Assembly: GCF_001612965.1 (NCBI RefSeq)
Contig: NZ_BDBL01000022.1
Coordinates: forward strand, 100,559-164,558
Direction of reading: 5' to 3'
DNA length: 64,000 nt
Origin: Nocardia kruczakiae NBRC 101016
GTDB lineage: Bacteria > Actinomycetota > Actinomycetes > Mycobacteriales > Mycobacteriaceae
In this document: positions 25,501 through 33,552 of the stretch, piece by piece
Layout of the letters: every line of letters starts with the position of its first letter
Numbering within the stretch: position 1 is the first letter of the stretch
Translations under genes and position numbers: made by a program
The notes under the pieces: generated by a model
Seen by the model: only the letters and a program-made list of their open reading frames with translations
What the model was told of the DNA's origin: nothing
The model's database searches: none

Positions 25501-26154
25501 CGACAGCGCCGCGACCAGCCGCCGGCGCCGACGCGCCACCTCGGCCGGATCGGCGTCGGCCAGATGGGCGATCAGCTCGTCGGTTCCCGCGCGCGCGGCC
25601 TCCGGATCCTCGAGCGCGGCCGCGACCGTCACGAACCGCTCCCGCGTGCGTTCCCGCAACTCCTGGGTCGCCGCCCGGCTGAAGGTCACCAGCAGCAACT
25701 GCGAGATGTCGACCAGCCCCTCGGCGACGAACCGCACCGCCAGCCCGACGATCGCATAGGTCTTGCCAGTGCCCGCACTGGCCTCGAGAACCGTTGTCCC
25801 CGTGGGCAAGTCACCGCACAGATCGAATTGGCCGAACTGGGCCGAGCCACCTGCGCGGGCGCTCCTCGAATGCGATGCGCCCCCGCGGTCGTGATTTCCG
25901 GATGTACCGCCAAGGCCGTTCGACGGCGCACGGACCGGCGCCGGTTCGGATTCCATGTCGTCGGCGGATGGCACGGCAACACGTAGATCCGCCTCTCGTA
26001 CGCCATCGGCCCTCTTCCCGGTATCTACCTCGTCGATGGCGAAAAGTTCAGCGGCATCCGCCGATTCATCGACATCTCGAGTGCGCCGGCGGCGGGTCGT
26101 GGTGTGCGCTTCCTGGGTGCGCAGATCGGTGACGGGGAACAGTTCCTCGGTCAT
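22522..26154 (-). CDS. recB: exodeoxyribonuclease V beta subunit RecB, with N-terminal extension
   Basis: A 1210-residue helicase-nuclease. The UvrD-type Walker A is LEASAGTGKTYAIVGLA; LVDEFQDTDPLQWDIL, VGDPKQAIYAFRGA and TVHASKGLEFPVVYLPFAWD are further helicase motifs. The C-terminal nuclease has IDAVLRT and FLVVDYKTNRLG, so it looks active. About 107 residues of acidic, low-complexity sequence precede the FDLCGDLPTGTTVLEAS start of the conserved region; mycobacterial RecB starts close to that point. ATG 26154 overlaps the recC stop by 4 bp, which supports this upstream start and a real extension. Confidence 0.95.
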   Translation of the reverse strand: MTEELFPVTDLRTQEAHTTTRRRRTRDVDESADAAELFAIDEVDTGKRADGVREADLRVAVPSADDMESEPAPVRAPSNGLGGTSGNHDRGGASHSRSARAGGSAQFGQFDLCGDLPTGTTVLEASAGTGKTYAIVGLAVRFVAEGLVDISQLLLVTFSRAATQELRERTRERFVTVAAALEDPEAARAGTDELIAHLADADPAEVARRRRRLVAALSDFDAGTISTTHGFCQRMLDELGIAGEHDPRVRLVEGIEELVSTVAEDLYLARYARGGAPMPVRQALSLAAAAVADRRARLVPGEELGDHPAAEAAAFAAAVRAEVDRRKRLSGIRDFDDQLVLLHDVLADPVHGERACRRIRDRFRVTLVDEFQDTDPLQWDILRRVFHDHTTLVLVGDPKQAIYAFRGAEVLSYLDAVAHAETRRELDTNRRSDAGLLAALHHMLGGAALGHPQITVPQVTAVRPHSRLTGPEGAAVPLRLRCFPRQGAGALNGSGFPVVGRQRDRIATDLAADIARTLGSGARFGDRPLGPGDIAVLVRTRAQIDLVRAELDRAGVASVLAGGASVFATRSATDWLWVLRALEQPHRGDRVRLAATTPLLGLSAADIDAGGADLVGRLSTQLRDAARLFARSGFAAVFDRLSAQAQPAPRLLAQSGGERRLTDLRHIAQLLDEVAARESLGLTALTRWLADRVRDPASGAVAGRSRRLDRDAAAVQIATVHASKGLEFPVVYLPFAWDGAKNPNPSTLLFHDGDERVLDVGGPEAPGYAEHRRRCEAEEAGEELRLLYVAVTRAQCQVVAWWAPAYGTAAAPLHRMILGRDPGSAEVPARSEVPADPIVLQQLREWAAAAGPGLIEIETVRAAVEAQLRTERGQTADQALEAARFTRSVDHDWRRTSYSALTASAHETAHAATDFVTPDTVEGGTDEPLSPAPELGPGLGTGDEFAGAAPSLMNDLPYGAEFGTLVHGVLELVDTDAPDLDAEVLLRCEQAVEQLMADIDPGELARALVAVLRTPCDPVALADIRSRDRLNELEFELPLAGGDDPVAERVTVRRIGALLRKHLRSDDPFATYADALDLLDDIPLRGYLTGSIDAVLRTDGPRFLVVDYKTNRLGTGELTVAHYRRDRMAEEMMRSHYPLQALLYSAALHRYLRWRLPGYDPAHHLGGVRYLFVRGMIGPSTPPGHGVFDWDPPAGLIVALSDLLAGQEGR

Positions 26155-29100
26155 GGCTGCCCCTGGGATTCGTTGGCCAGCAGCGGATTCCACAGTCGCC
26201 GGGCCACCGAGCCGAAGGTGGTGGTCTCGCCGTAGCGGTCCGGTTCGGGCAGGGGGGTTCCCAGTTGCTCGAAGGTCGGTTCGGGTCCTCGGATGTAGGT
26301 CAGGTAGCGGTCGGTGTGGTCACCGAACGGGCGCGGCCCCTTCGGCCCACCGTAGAACTCCTCTTCCGCCGCGGCGCGGGCGGAGTCGAGATCGGCTCCG
26401 CGGCAGCGGCGTTCGGCGTACACCGCCGAGGCCGACGGCGCGAACGACAGCGGTTCGGCCAAACCCTCCTCCCGCAGGTCGGCCAGCTCGCGCAGCAGCT
26501 CCGCCGCGAGCGCGGGAGCCGGTGCGGTCAGCGACGAACGCCAGGCCGGGCGGCCGAACTTGCCGCGCCCGATGCTCACGGCCTGCCAGCTCTGATGGCG
26601 TTCGGTGGCCGCCAGCGCCAGCAGCCGCACCCACGCCGCCATCCGATGTTTGGGCGCGAGCCGCGAATAGGTGGCGCGCACGACAGCGTCGTCGTGCACA
26701 TCGGCGACCGTCCCGGTCAGCCGCCGCCCCGCCCCCAGATCCACCGCGATATCGATGGTGCGTGCCGGCGCCTGCTGCAGTGGCGCGGCGACCTGCACCA
26801 GCCGGTCGACGGTCGATTCCACCTCGGCCAGCACCGAAGCGCCGAGACCGAACGGCGGCAGGGTGCCGCGCCGCCACTCCGCGGCGCGCAGGGCGCCCGG
26901 ATCGGCGCCGGTGAGCCGCGCCGCCAGCATGCGCTCGCCGATGTTCCAGGTGGCCAGCCCGGTCAGTTCGATGGGCAGGCGCTCATCGATGTCCTCGTCC
27001 TCCTCCGGCACCCGGATGCCCAGCCGCTGCCACAGGAAGGCCCGGATCGGATGTTCGGCGAACGACACCAGTTCCGCCAGTTCCACATCCGTGCGCGCCA
27101 CGGCGGGCAGCGGGCCGGGCAGCCACGGCGGGCTCGGTTGCGCGGGGCGAGCCGCGGCGCGTGCGGCGGCCAGCGCGAGGGTGTCGAAACCGAACGGGTC
27201 GCGCGCGTCGAAATTGCGGCCGTCGTAGGCCTGCAGCGGATGCCGCCGCACCACGTCACCGGTACCACGGTGGGCGCGCACCACGTCGATCAGTTCCGCG
27301 AGCGGTGTCACCGGCGGCCGGGGCGTACCGGTCACCGGATCGGCACCGGTGTAGAGCACCACCAGATGCTGTTGCGCGGCGAGGACCGCATCGAGCAGCA
27401 GCCCGCGGTCCTCGCTGCGCGGATCACGTTCTCCGACAAGCGGTTCCCGGGCGGTGACGTCGTCACCGTCGATGCCGCCGGTGCGCGGGAACACCTCGTC
27501 GTCCAGCCCGAGCAGCACCACCACCCGATGCGGAACCGACCGCATCGGCGCCAGCCCGCAGACGGTGAGCTCACCGGTGCGGTAATTGGAGCGCGGCGCC
27601 CGGGCCCGGGATCGCGTCCGCAGGGCGGCGATCACATCGGGCAGTCGCAACTCGGCCGCATCCGCGTGCTCGAAGGCGGCCGCCAGTTCCCGGCGCGCCT
27701 GCACCCCCTGCCAGGCCGCGGCGGCCGGTAGATCGGTGAGCAGATCGAGCGCGCGATGCAGGATCTGCAGCCACTGCCGGGCGGGACGCGGTGTGCCGGC
27801 GGGTTCGGCCGGGGTGGGTCCGCTCAGATCGCGTACGCAGACCGCGAGCCGGTCGACGAATTCGGCGAAACGCCCGGCCAGGTCCACATCGCCGGAGTCG
27901 ACGTCGTCCAGCGGCAGCGCCAGATCCAGCCAGTCCTCGCCGGACTCCCCCGCGGCGACGCCGAGCAGAATCCGGTCGACCGCCGCGTTGAGGGTGTTCT
28001 GGCCGAATTCGGCGAGTCCGAAGGCCTGCCGCTGCCGTTGCCCGATCCCCCAGCGGGCGCCGGTTTCGGCGGCCCATTCGCGCAGCCGCTCGATATCGTC
28101 GTCGTCGAATCCGCAGCGATACCGGACGGGTTCGGTGGCGGCGAGGTCGAGCACCTGGGTGACGCCGACACGTCCCTCGGCCAGCGCCAGCAGATCCTCC
28201 AGCACCGCGAGCACCGCATTCGCCGCGCCCGCACTGCGTTCGGCGGGCCGCACCCGTAAGCCGTGTGCGGGATTCGCGCCGGGGTCCTCGAGCGCGGCGG
28301 GCCCCTGGCCGAAGGCCGCCCGCACCAGCGGGGCGTAGCCGTCGGGATCGGGGCACAGCACGATCACGTCGCGCGGTTCGAGAGTGGGATCGCGCTGGAA
28401 GAGCCCGAGCAGGACATCGCGCAACACCTCCACCTGCCGGGCGGGGCCGTGACAGGCGTGGATCTGCACGCTGTCGTCGGCGTCGCACGCCACCGGCGGC
28501 CAGCGGTCCGCGCGGATGGCCTCCTGCAGCTCGGAAAGCACTGTCGCCGAAGCCTTTTCGGCACCCGGACAACCCGGCTGGTGGTGCTGGTCGGCGAAAT
28601 CCACGGTCGCCAGCCTGTTCTGCACCTCGCGCACGTCGCGGCCCAGCGCCCCCAGCAGCGGATGCCGGGCGATCGGGTCGGCCACCACCCGCCGGGGCGC
28701 GGCGAGACGAGTTCGCACGATCGTCGCCGCACCCGCGAGCCCGGCAGCGGCTTCCGCGGTCTCGCCGGATCCGGTCGCGCCACCTGTGGCCGGACGGGCG
28801 CCCTCCGCCGCGGCATCCGCGCCGGACCGCAGCCGCTCCCACAGCGCCGGGCTGGGATGTACGAGCCAGAGGTGCACGTCCCGGTGTTCGGCCACCGCCT
28901 CGAGTACCGCGAGCTGCGCGGCCGCGATCCGAGGCAGTCCGAAGATCGAAAGGCGCTGCGGCAGATCGATACTCGCGGGATCGGTGCGCAGCCGGCGGCA
29001 GACGGTGTCGAGCCGCTGCGCCGGCGCGGGAATGCCGATCGCCTCGCGCACCCGCCGCCACAGTCGCGGCTGCCACCGCAGGTCGTCGGGAAGTTCGGCG

Positions 29101-29609
29101 CCGCAGCCGTCGGTGTCGGCGCCGTCGGCCCAGTCGGTGATCAGGGTGGGGCGGGTGGTGCCGTAGGTGTCGAAGAGGGTCGCGATATGCGTCGCGGTGC
29201 TCAGCCGCCGCCCCGCCCGGTATGCCTCGGCCGGGCCGGCGCCCACGCCCAGATGCCGGGCCAGCACCGCCGCCCACGGCTCGCCGATCGCGGCGTCCAT
29301 CGCCGCCAGGACCGGCCACACCAGCCGGTCGGGCGCCCACGGGTCGGCGTCGGCGGCGATATCGGAGGCCGTGGCCGAGATGTCGGCCACCAGCGCGGCC
29401 GGGGTCGGATAGTCGATGTTCGCGGCCACACCGTCACCGGTGCGCGCGCCAAGGGTCACCGCGAGCCGCTGGTTGAGCCAGCGTTGCACGCCGTGCGCGC
29501 CGACCGCGACGACCTCGGCGGCGAAGGGGTCCGGCAGCGGGTGCGACAGCATCGCGGCGAGCGCGTCGGCGAGCGTGCGCGCCGACTCGGCCCGGTGGAT
29601 GTGCAGCAC
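26151..29609 (-). CDS. recC: exodeoxyribonuclease V gamma subunit RecC
   Basis: A 1152-residue subunit, full length for actinobacteria. The N-terminal MLHIHRAESARTLADALA, the RDVIVLCPDPDGYAPLVRAAF block and the PHRVVVLLGLDDEVFPR block are characteristic of RecC, an inactivated UvrD-like protein that recognises Chi in other bacteria. It leads the recC-recB-recD operon, the same order as in M. tuberculosis. Start at 29609 (TTG or GTG class on the minus strand) fits the family start. Confidence 0.95.
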   Translation of the reverse strand: MLHIHRAESARTLADALAAMLSHPLPDPFAAEVVAVGAHGVQRWLNQRLAVTLGARTGDGVAANIDYPTPAALVADISATASDIAADADPWAPDRLVWPVLAAMDAAIGEPWAAVLARHLGVGAGPAEAYRAGRRLSTATHIATLFDTYGTTRPTLITDWADGADTDGCGAELPDDLRWQPRLWRRVREAIGIPAPAQRLDTVCRRLRTDPASIDLPQRLSIFGLPRIAAAQLAVLEAVAEHRDVHLWLVHPSPALWERLRSGADAAAEGARPATGGATGSGETAEAAAGLAGAATIVRTRLAAPRRVVADPIARHPLLGALGRDVREVQNRLATVDFADQHHQPGCPGAEKASATVLSELQEAIRADRWPPVACDADDSVQIHACHGPARQVEVLRDVLLGLFQRDPTLEPRDVIVLCPDPDGYAPLVRAAFGQGPAALEDPGANPAHGLRVRPAERSAGAANAVLAVLEDLLALAEGRVGVTQVLDLAATEPVRYRCGFDDDDIERLREWAAETGARWGIGQRQRQAFGLAEFGQNTLNAAVDRILLGVAAGESGEDWLDLALPLDDVDSGDVDLAGRFAEFVDRLAVCVRDLSGPTPAEPAGTPRPARQWLQILHRALDLLTDLPAAAAWQGVQARRELAAAFEHADAAELRLPDVIAALRTRSRARAPRSNYRTGELTVCGLAPMRSVPHRVVVLLGLDDEVFPRTGGIDGDDVTAREPLVGERDPRSEDRGLLLDAVLAAQQHLVVLYTGADPVTGTPRPPVTPLAELIDVVRAHRGTGDVVRRHPLQAYDGRNFDARDPFGFDTLALAAARAAARPAQPSPPWLPGPLPAVARTDVELAELVSFAEHPIRAFLWQRLGIRVPEEDEDIDERLPIELTGLATWNIGERMLAARLTGADPGALRAAEWRRGTLPPFGLGASVLAEVESTVDRLVQVAAPLQQAPARTIDIAVDLGAGRRLTGTVADVHDDAVVRATYSRLAPKHRMAAWVRLLALAATERHQSWQAVSIGRGKFGRPAWRSSLTAPAPALAAELLRELADLREEGLAEPLSFAPSASAVYAERRCRGADLDSARAAAEEEFYGGPKGPRPFGDHTDRYLTYIRGPEPTFEQLGTPLPEPDRYGETTTFGSVARRLWNPLLANESQGQP

Positions 29610-29973
29610 CTGCGCACCGCCTCTCTGTCCCTCGCGCGCGATCCCTTGTCGCGGTGATGCGGCGCGCCCGATCCTACAAACCCGGCCGCCACTCCCGGCG
29701 GTCCCGACCCGTCTCGGAGCGCCGCACCCTGTGAACGCCGTGGCACGAGCCGTCCGCTATCGACCCGCCAACGCCCGTTACCACCGATTTGCCGCTCTTC
29801 GCAGCATGTCACCAAACATTCGGCAACACAATCGAATCCGGCCATCATGACCATTCGGCTATCACGAACGCAATTCACCACCGCGTGTCACCCGCACACC
29901 GGGTCCGTCGTGTGCCACAGTTTTCGGCGGGGAGGTTTTCGGGAGAAGCGGTATCGAAAGGCTGGTTCGATTC
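29610..29973. other. 364-bp intergenic region between recC and a small gene
   Basis: It must hold the recC promoter (minus strand) and the promoter of the small gene at 29974. The part at about 29760-29880 is lower in G+C than its surroundings. I see no convincing gene, repeat or RNA here. Confidence 0.4.
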
Positions 29974-30180
29974 ATGTCTGCGACGGTGGTCCCCCTCGTA
30001 CCCAGATCCGGGTTCACGGTACGGCGATCGGGCGAGACGTGGGAATTGATCAACTCCCGGCACTACGGCCGCGGTGTGGTGCTGCACAGCTGGGCTCGCG
30101 ACGGACATTCCGAGGCCTTCGAGCACTGCTATCGGCTCAACGGCCGCAGCGTCGAGGAACTGCTCGCGGCATTCCGCTGA
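29974..30180 (+). CDS. small hypothetical protein, 68 residues
   Basis: ATG 29974 is preceded by GAAAGG at 29957-29962. The product has a compact mixed pattern (FTVRRSGETWELINSRHYG, VVLHSWARDGHSEAFEHC, SVEELLAAFR) with no membrane segment. Tryptophan, histidine and a single cysteine are present, but no metal motif. I do not recognise a family. The codon bias matches neighbours, so it is probably real. Confidence 0.5.
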   Translation: MSATVVPLVPRSGFTVRRSGETWELINSRHYGRGVVLHSWARDGHSEAFEHCYRLNGRSVEELLAAFR

Positions 30181-30306
30181 CCTGCGCCGTTGCGGGCGAT
30201 ATGGCCGAAATGCGCTGGCCCGCAACGATCTCCGCGTAGCTAGCACATCCGCAGGCCGACCTCAAGACGTGCGTGATCGGCGCATTTGTGGCTATTGTGG
30301 CTCACC

Positions 30307-31197
30307 GTGCGTTATCCCCGGACCGCGTCCCGCGGCATTCGAACCACCCGCCTGGCCGCCGGTGCCTGCGTCGTCGCCGCCGCGCTGATGGCGGGCACCC
30401 CCGTGCTGGATCCCGCTCCGGCCGCCGCCGTCCCACTGCGTATGCAGGGCTGCCGCGACGGCTTCGACTGCGATATGAGCAGCCGGATCGCGGCCGTCGA
30501 CAACTATCTGGCCTCCCGGCCCGGCGTCACCGGCTATGTGGTGCGCGACCGCGTCACCGGCGGCACCTACGCCAACGGCAATGCCGAGACCCTGTTCTGG
30601 ACCGCCTCCACCATCAAACTGGCCATCGCCGAGGATCTGCTGAACCGGGCGCGGGTCGGCGCGATCGCGCTGACGCCCGAGGACCGCACCCAGATGGAGT
30701 CCATGCTGGCGACCTCCAACGACGCCGCGGCGGACTTCCTGTGGAACAAGTACGCGGGCCCGGACCGGCAGGCGTTCAACAACGCCTTCCGCGCCAACGG
30801 GATGACCGGCCTGGTGCCGCGCCCGACCAACGGCAACGGACATCTGTTCCCGGACTGGGGTTTTCAGCAGTGCACGCCGTCCGATCTGGACCGGCTGATG
30901 AACAACGTGCTCGACCACATGAACCCCGACGACCGCGGCTATCTGCTCGATCGGATGCGCAAGGTCGACACCAACCAGCACTGGGGCGTGTGGGGCGCCG
31001 GCGATGCCATGCATCCGGGCCTCAAGAACGGCTGGTCCGACGAGAACGGCGGCTGGGTCGTCAACTCGGTCGGCTTCGCCGGGCCCGGTGAGCGCTACAC
31101 TCTCGCCGTGATGAACTCCCTCGGCGACCAGGGCGGCTACACCGATGGCGAGGAGACCACCACGCATGTCGCGCAGCTGCTGTTCGCCGGTCGCTAG
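30307..31197 (+). CDS. exported serine hydrolase of the class A beta-lactamase/PBP fold
   Basis: A 296-residue protein with a signal peptide (about residues 1-42, ending AAAVP). It has the active-site tetrad STIK (in TASTIKLAIAEDLL), SND (TSNDAAADFLW) and KNG in the place of KTG (LKNGWSDENGGW). I cannot find the ExxLN omega-loop glutamate needed for beta-lactam deacylation, so it may be a carboxypeptidase-like or non-hydrolysing member. GTG 30307 has TATTGT 8 bases upstream and no Shine-Dalgarno. Its stop abuts the convergent P450 stop. Confidence 0.82.
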   Translation: MRYPRTASRGIRTTRLAAGACVVAAALMAGTPVLDPAPAAAVPLRMQGCRDGFDCDMSSRIAAVDNYLASRPGVTGYVVRDRVTGGTYANGNAETLFWTASTIKLAIAEDLLNRARVGAIALTPEDRTQMESMLATSNDAAADFLWNKYAGPDRQAFNNAFRANGMTGLVPRPTNGNGHLFPDWGFQQCTPSDLDRLMNNVLDHMNPDDRGYLLDRMRKVDTNQHWGVWGAGDAMHPGLKNGWSDENGGWVVNSVGFAGPGERYTLAVMNSLGDQGGYTDGEETTTHVAQLLFAGR

Positions 31198-32661
31198 TCA
31201 CAGCCGCGACAGCCGCATCGGCGCCCCGTCGCGCGGGAACGGGATGGTGTTGAAGCCCCACGGCATCAGATAGTCGTCGGGGATGTGCCAGCGGTAGGCA
31301 CGCACCATCGCCGCGATGACCACCTTCACCTCGAGGGTGCCGAAATGCATGCCGATACATTTGTGCGCTCCCGCGCCGAACGGCATCCACGCCAGCCGGT
31401 GCGATTTGTCCTCGCGCCGGCCCTCGGTGAACCGTTCCGGGTCGAAACGCGCGGGATGCGACCACAATTCGGGGATCAGATGGTTGACGCCGTAGGCGAC
31501 GTCGACGTGGGTGCCGGCCGGAATGTAGTGACCGGCCACCTCGGTGTCGCGTACGGCGCGGCGCACCAGGCCCGGCACCGGCGGCACCAGTCGCAGGCTC
31601 TCCTTGATCACCAGATCCAGATCATGCAGCCGATCCAGGTCGGCGATCGTCGGCGGCGCGCCGTCGAGCTCGCCGAACAGTGCCTGGGCCTCGGCGCGCA
31701 CCCGCTGCTGCCAGTCGGGATGGCGGCCCAGGTAGTAGGCGACCGAGGTCGCGGTGGTGGTGGTCGTGTCGTGGGCGGCCATGATCAGGAAGATCATGTG
31801 GTTCACCACGTCGGCGTCGGAGAACATCGCACCGTCCTCGGCGCGGGCGTGACACAGCGCGGAGAAGAAGTCCGCACCCTCTTCGCGGCGCTTGTGCGGC
31901 ACCATCGCGGTGAAGTACTCCTCGAGCGTCTTGCGCCCGCGCAGTCCGGCCCGCCACGCACCGCCGGGCACCGGATAGCGCACCAGCGCCAGCGGTGCGT
32001 GGGTGCAGTCGAGGAAGGCCTGTCCGAGCCGGTGGCGCTGCGGCCCGGCATCGACGCCCATGAAGGTTTCGGTGGCGATTTCGAGCGTGAGATCTTTCAC
32101 CGTCGGATACAGCCGCAGAGTGCGCGCACCGGCCGGACTCCAGCGCTCGACCGCGGCCTCGACCACCGGGCTCAATTGCGCCAGATGCGATTCCAGCCGC
32201 TCGCGGGTGAACGCCTGCTGCATGATGCGGCGATGGAACATGTGCTCGGAGAATTCCAGCAGCAGTAGTCCGCGGCGGAAGAACGAGCCGATCAGGAAAT
32301 CCCAGCCCTGTCCGAAATCGTTGCGCCGCTTGCCGAGTACCTCGTCGACGGCCTGCGGACCGGCGACCAGGACGCGGTCGATACCGAAGGATTTGTTGTA
32401 GCTGACCGGGCCGTAGCGGCGGTACCGGTCGTACATCTCGGCCGGGCCCCAGCGCAGATACTGCAGCGAGCGGCCCAGCACCGGCAGTCCGGCGTCGCCG
32501 CGCACGGCCGATGCCGCACTGCCCCGCGGCGGTGTCGCCAGGACCTGCTCCCGCGCCGGTAATCGGTGCAGCAGGCGGTCGATCGGACGGCCGTCCGGTA
32601 TTTCGATGAAGCCGATGTTCTCCCGCTCGGCGCTGGAGGGACGCGGGTCGACGCTGACCAT
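31198..32661 (-). CDS. cytochrome P450, CYP136-like
   Basis: A 487-residue P450. The haem loop is FGAGAHKCIGMHFG, the I-helix reads MAAHDTTTTTATS, and ESLRLVPPVPG contains ExxR. VGDAGLPVLG-like, FFRRGLLLLEFSEHMFHRRIM and DADVVNHMIFLIMAAHD closely follow M. tuberculosis CYP136 (Rv3059) as I recall it. That gene also lies beside a divergent TetR gene (Rv3058c). Substrate is unknown. ATG 32661 (MVSVDP) is the start. No ferredoxin gene is adjacent. Confidence 0.9.
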   Translation of the reverse strand: MVSVDPRPSSAERENIGFIEIPDGRPIDRLLHRLPAREQVLATPPRGSAASAVRGDAGLPVLGRSLQYLRWGPAEMYDRYRRYGPVSYNKSFGIDRVLVAGPQAVDEVLGKRRNDFGQGWDFLIGSFFRRGLLLLEFSEHMFHRRIMQQAFTRERLESHLAQLSPVVEAAVERWSPAGARTLRLYPTVKDLTLEIATETFMGVDAGPQRHRLGQAFLDCTHAPLALVRYPVPGGAWRAGLRGRKTLEEYFTAMVPHKRREEGADFFSALCHARAEDGAMFSDADVVNHMIFLIMAAHDTTTTTATSVAYYLGRHPDWQQRVRAEAQALFGELDGAPPTIADLDRLHDLDLVIKESLRLVPPVPGLVRRAVRDTEVAGHYIPAGTHVDVAYGVNHLIPELWSHPARFDPERFTEGRREDKSHRLAWMPFGAGAHKCIGMHFGTLEVKVVIAAMVRAYRWHIPDDYLMPWGFNTIPFPRDGAPMRLSRL

Positions 32662-32719
32662 GACTGATGCCTCCCGAACACAGCGACCGCGCCACGCCGC
32701 CCGGCCGCAAGAAAAGTAC

Positions 32720-32749
32720 ACCTCGTACATTAGAGGTAGAATCGCGCTG
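32720..32749 (+). promoter_or_regulatory. ACCTC-N8-GAGGT dyad and -10 TAGAAT of the TetR gene
   Basis: ACCTC (32720-32724) and GAGGT (32733-32737) form an interrupted dyad in the P450/TetR divergent region. TAGAAT (32737-32742) ends 6 bases before GTG 32749, so the TetR transcript is probably leaderless and the dyad would block its promoter. Confidence 0.5.
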
Positions 32750-33414
32750 TGACAAGGGACACAGAAATTCGGCGTCCAGGCCGCCCGCCCGGGCCACCCC
32801 GGGATCCCGACCGCCGGCGCGCGGAGATCCTCGACGCGGCCGAGCGGGTGGTGGCCGGCTCCGGAGCACGCATGACGATCGCGCAGGTCGCCGCCGAGGC
32901 CGGATACGCGCGCACCGCGGTGTACGCGGTGTTCCCGGACCTCCCGGCGCTGGTCGATGCGCTGGCCGAACGGCATATGAACGCGATCATCGCCGCCGCC
33001 GACCATCTGCTTGCCCAGCCGCTACCCGCCCGGCAACTGCTGCGCGCGGTGGTGACCCTGATGTGCGATTTCGTCGACGCCAATCCCAACCTGCACCACG
33101 TCATGATGCAGCGGCTCGAGCGCGGCGACGCCGAGCACCGGCCGTTCTTCACCCGCGTATCCGATTGGGCGACATCGATTTTCGATATCATCCTGCGGCG
33201 CCTCGACGCCGACCCGGCGCTGGCGCGGATCTGGGCGACCGCCACCGTCGGCGCCATTCTGATGTCGGCCGAGGCCTGGATACAGCAGCCGACCCGATCC
33301 CGCGCCGAATTCGTCGACCAGCTCGCGGCCTTCCTGTGGCCGAGCGTGCAGAGCATCGGCGGCGACCGCCTCGTCGGGCCGCTGGTGGGCGCGGCGGAGC
33401 CGGTGCCGAAGTGA
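32749..33414 (+). CDS. TetR family regulator beside the P450
   Basis: A 221-residue TetR protein. RRPGRPPGPP is a basic N-terminal arm; MTIAQVAAEAGYARTAVYAVF is the HTH. The helical ligand domain contains HHVMMQRLERGD. It is divergent from the CYP136-like gene with an 87-bp spacer and likely represses it. GTG 32749 is supported by the -10 spacing. Confidence 0.88.
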   Translation: MTRDTEIRRPGRPPGPPRDPDRRRAEILDAAERVVAGSGARMTIAQVAAEAGYARTAVYAVFPDLPALVDALAERHMNAIIAAADHLLAQPLPARQLLRAVVTLMCDFVDANPNLHHVMMQRLERGDAEHRPFFTRVSDWATSIFDIILRRLDADPALARIWATATVGAILMSAEAWIQQPTRSRAEFVDQLAAFLWPSVQSIGGDRLVGPLVGAAEPVPK

Positions 33415-33423
33415 TCGCATACC

Positions 33424-33439
33424 CGCCCCGCGCGGGGCG
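33424..33439. terminator. GC-rich palindrome after the TetR gene
   Basis: CGCCCCGCGCGGGGCG is a perfect 16-bp palindrome 10 bp past the TetR stop. It can form a 6-bp stem with a 4-base loop and probably acts as a terminator. Confidence 0.45.
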
Positions 33440-33552
33440 AAACCGGGGCCCGAGGCGTGGACGCGCCGACATTCGGTGCTCGTCGTGACTGCCTCCGGAC
33501 AGCCGACTACCGTTGAGCCTGTCGTAGACCGAACGTCCGGCGAGGAGCGCTG

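Noticed and set aside
22969..25986. 1005-residue open frame on the plus strand opposite recB
   Set aside because: Antisense shadow of recB, with no domain and unusual Arg/Gln/His composition.
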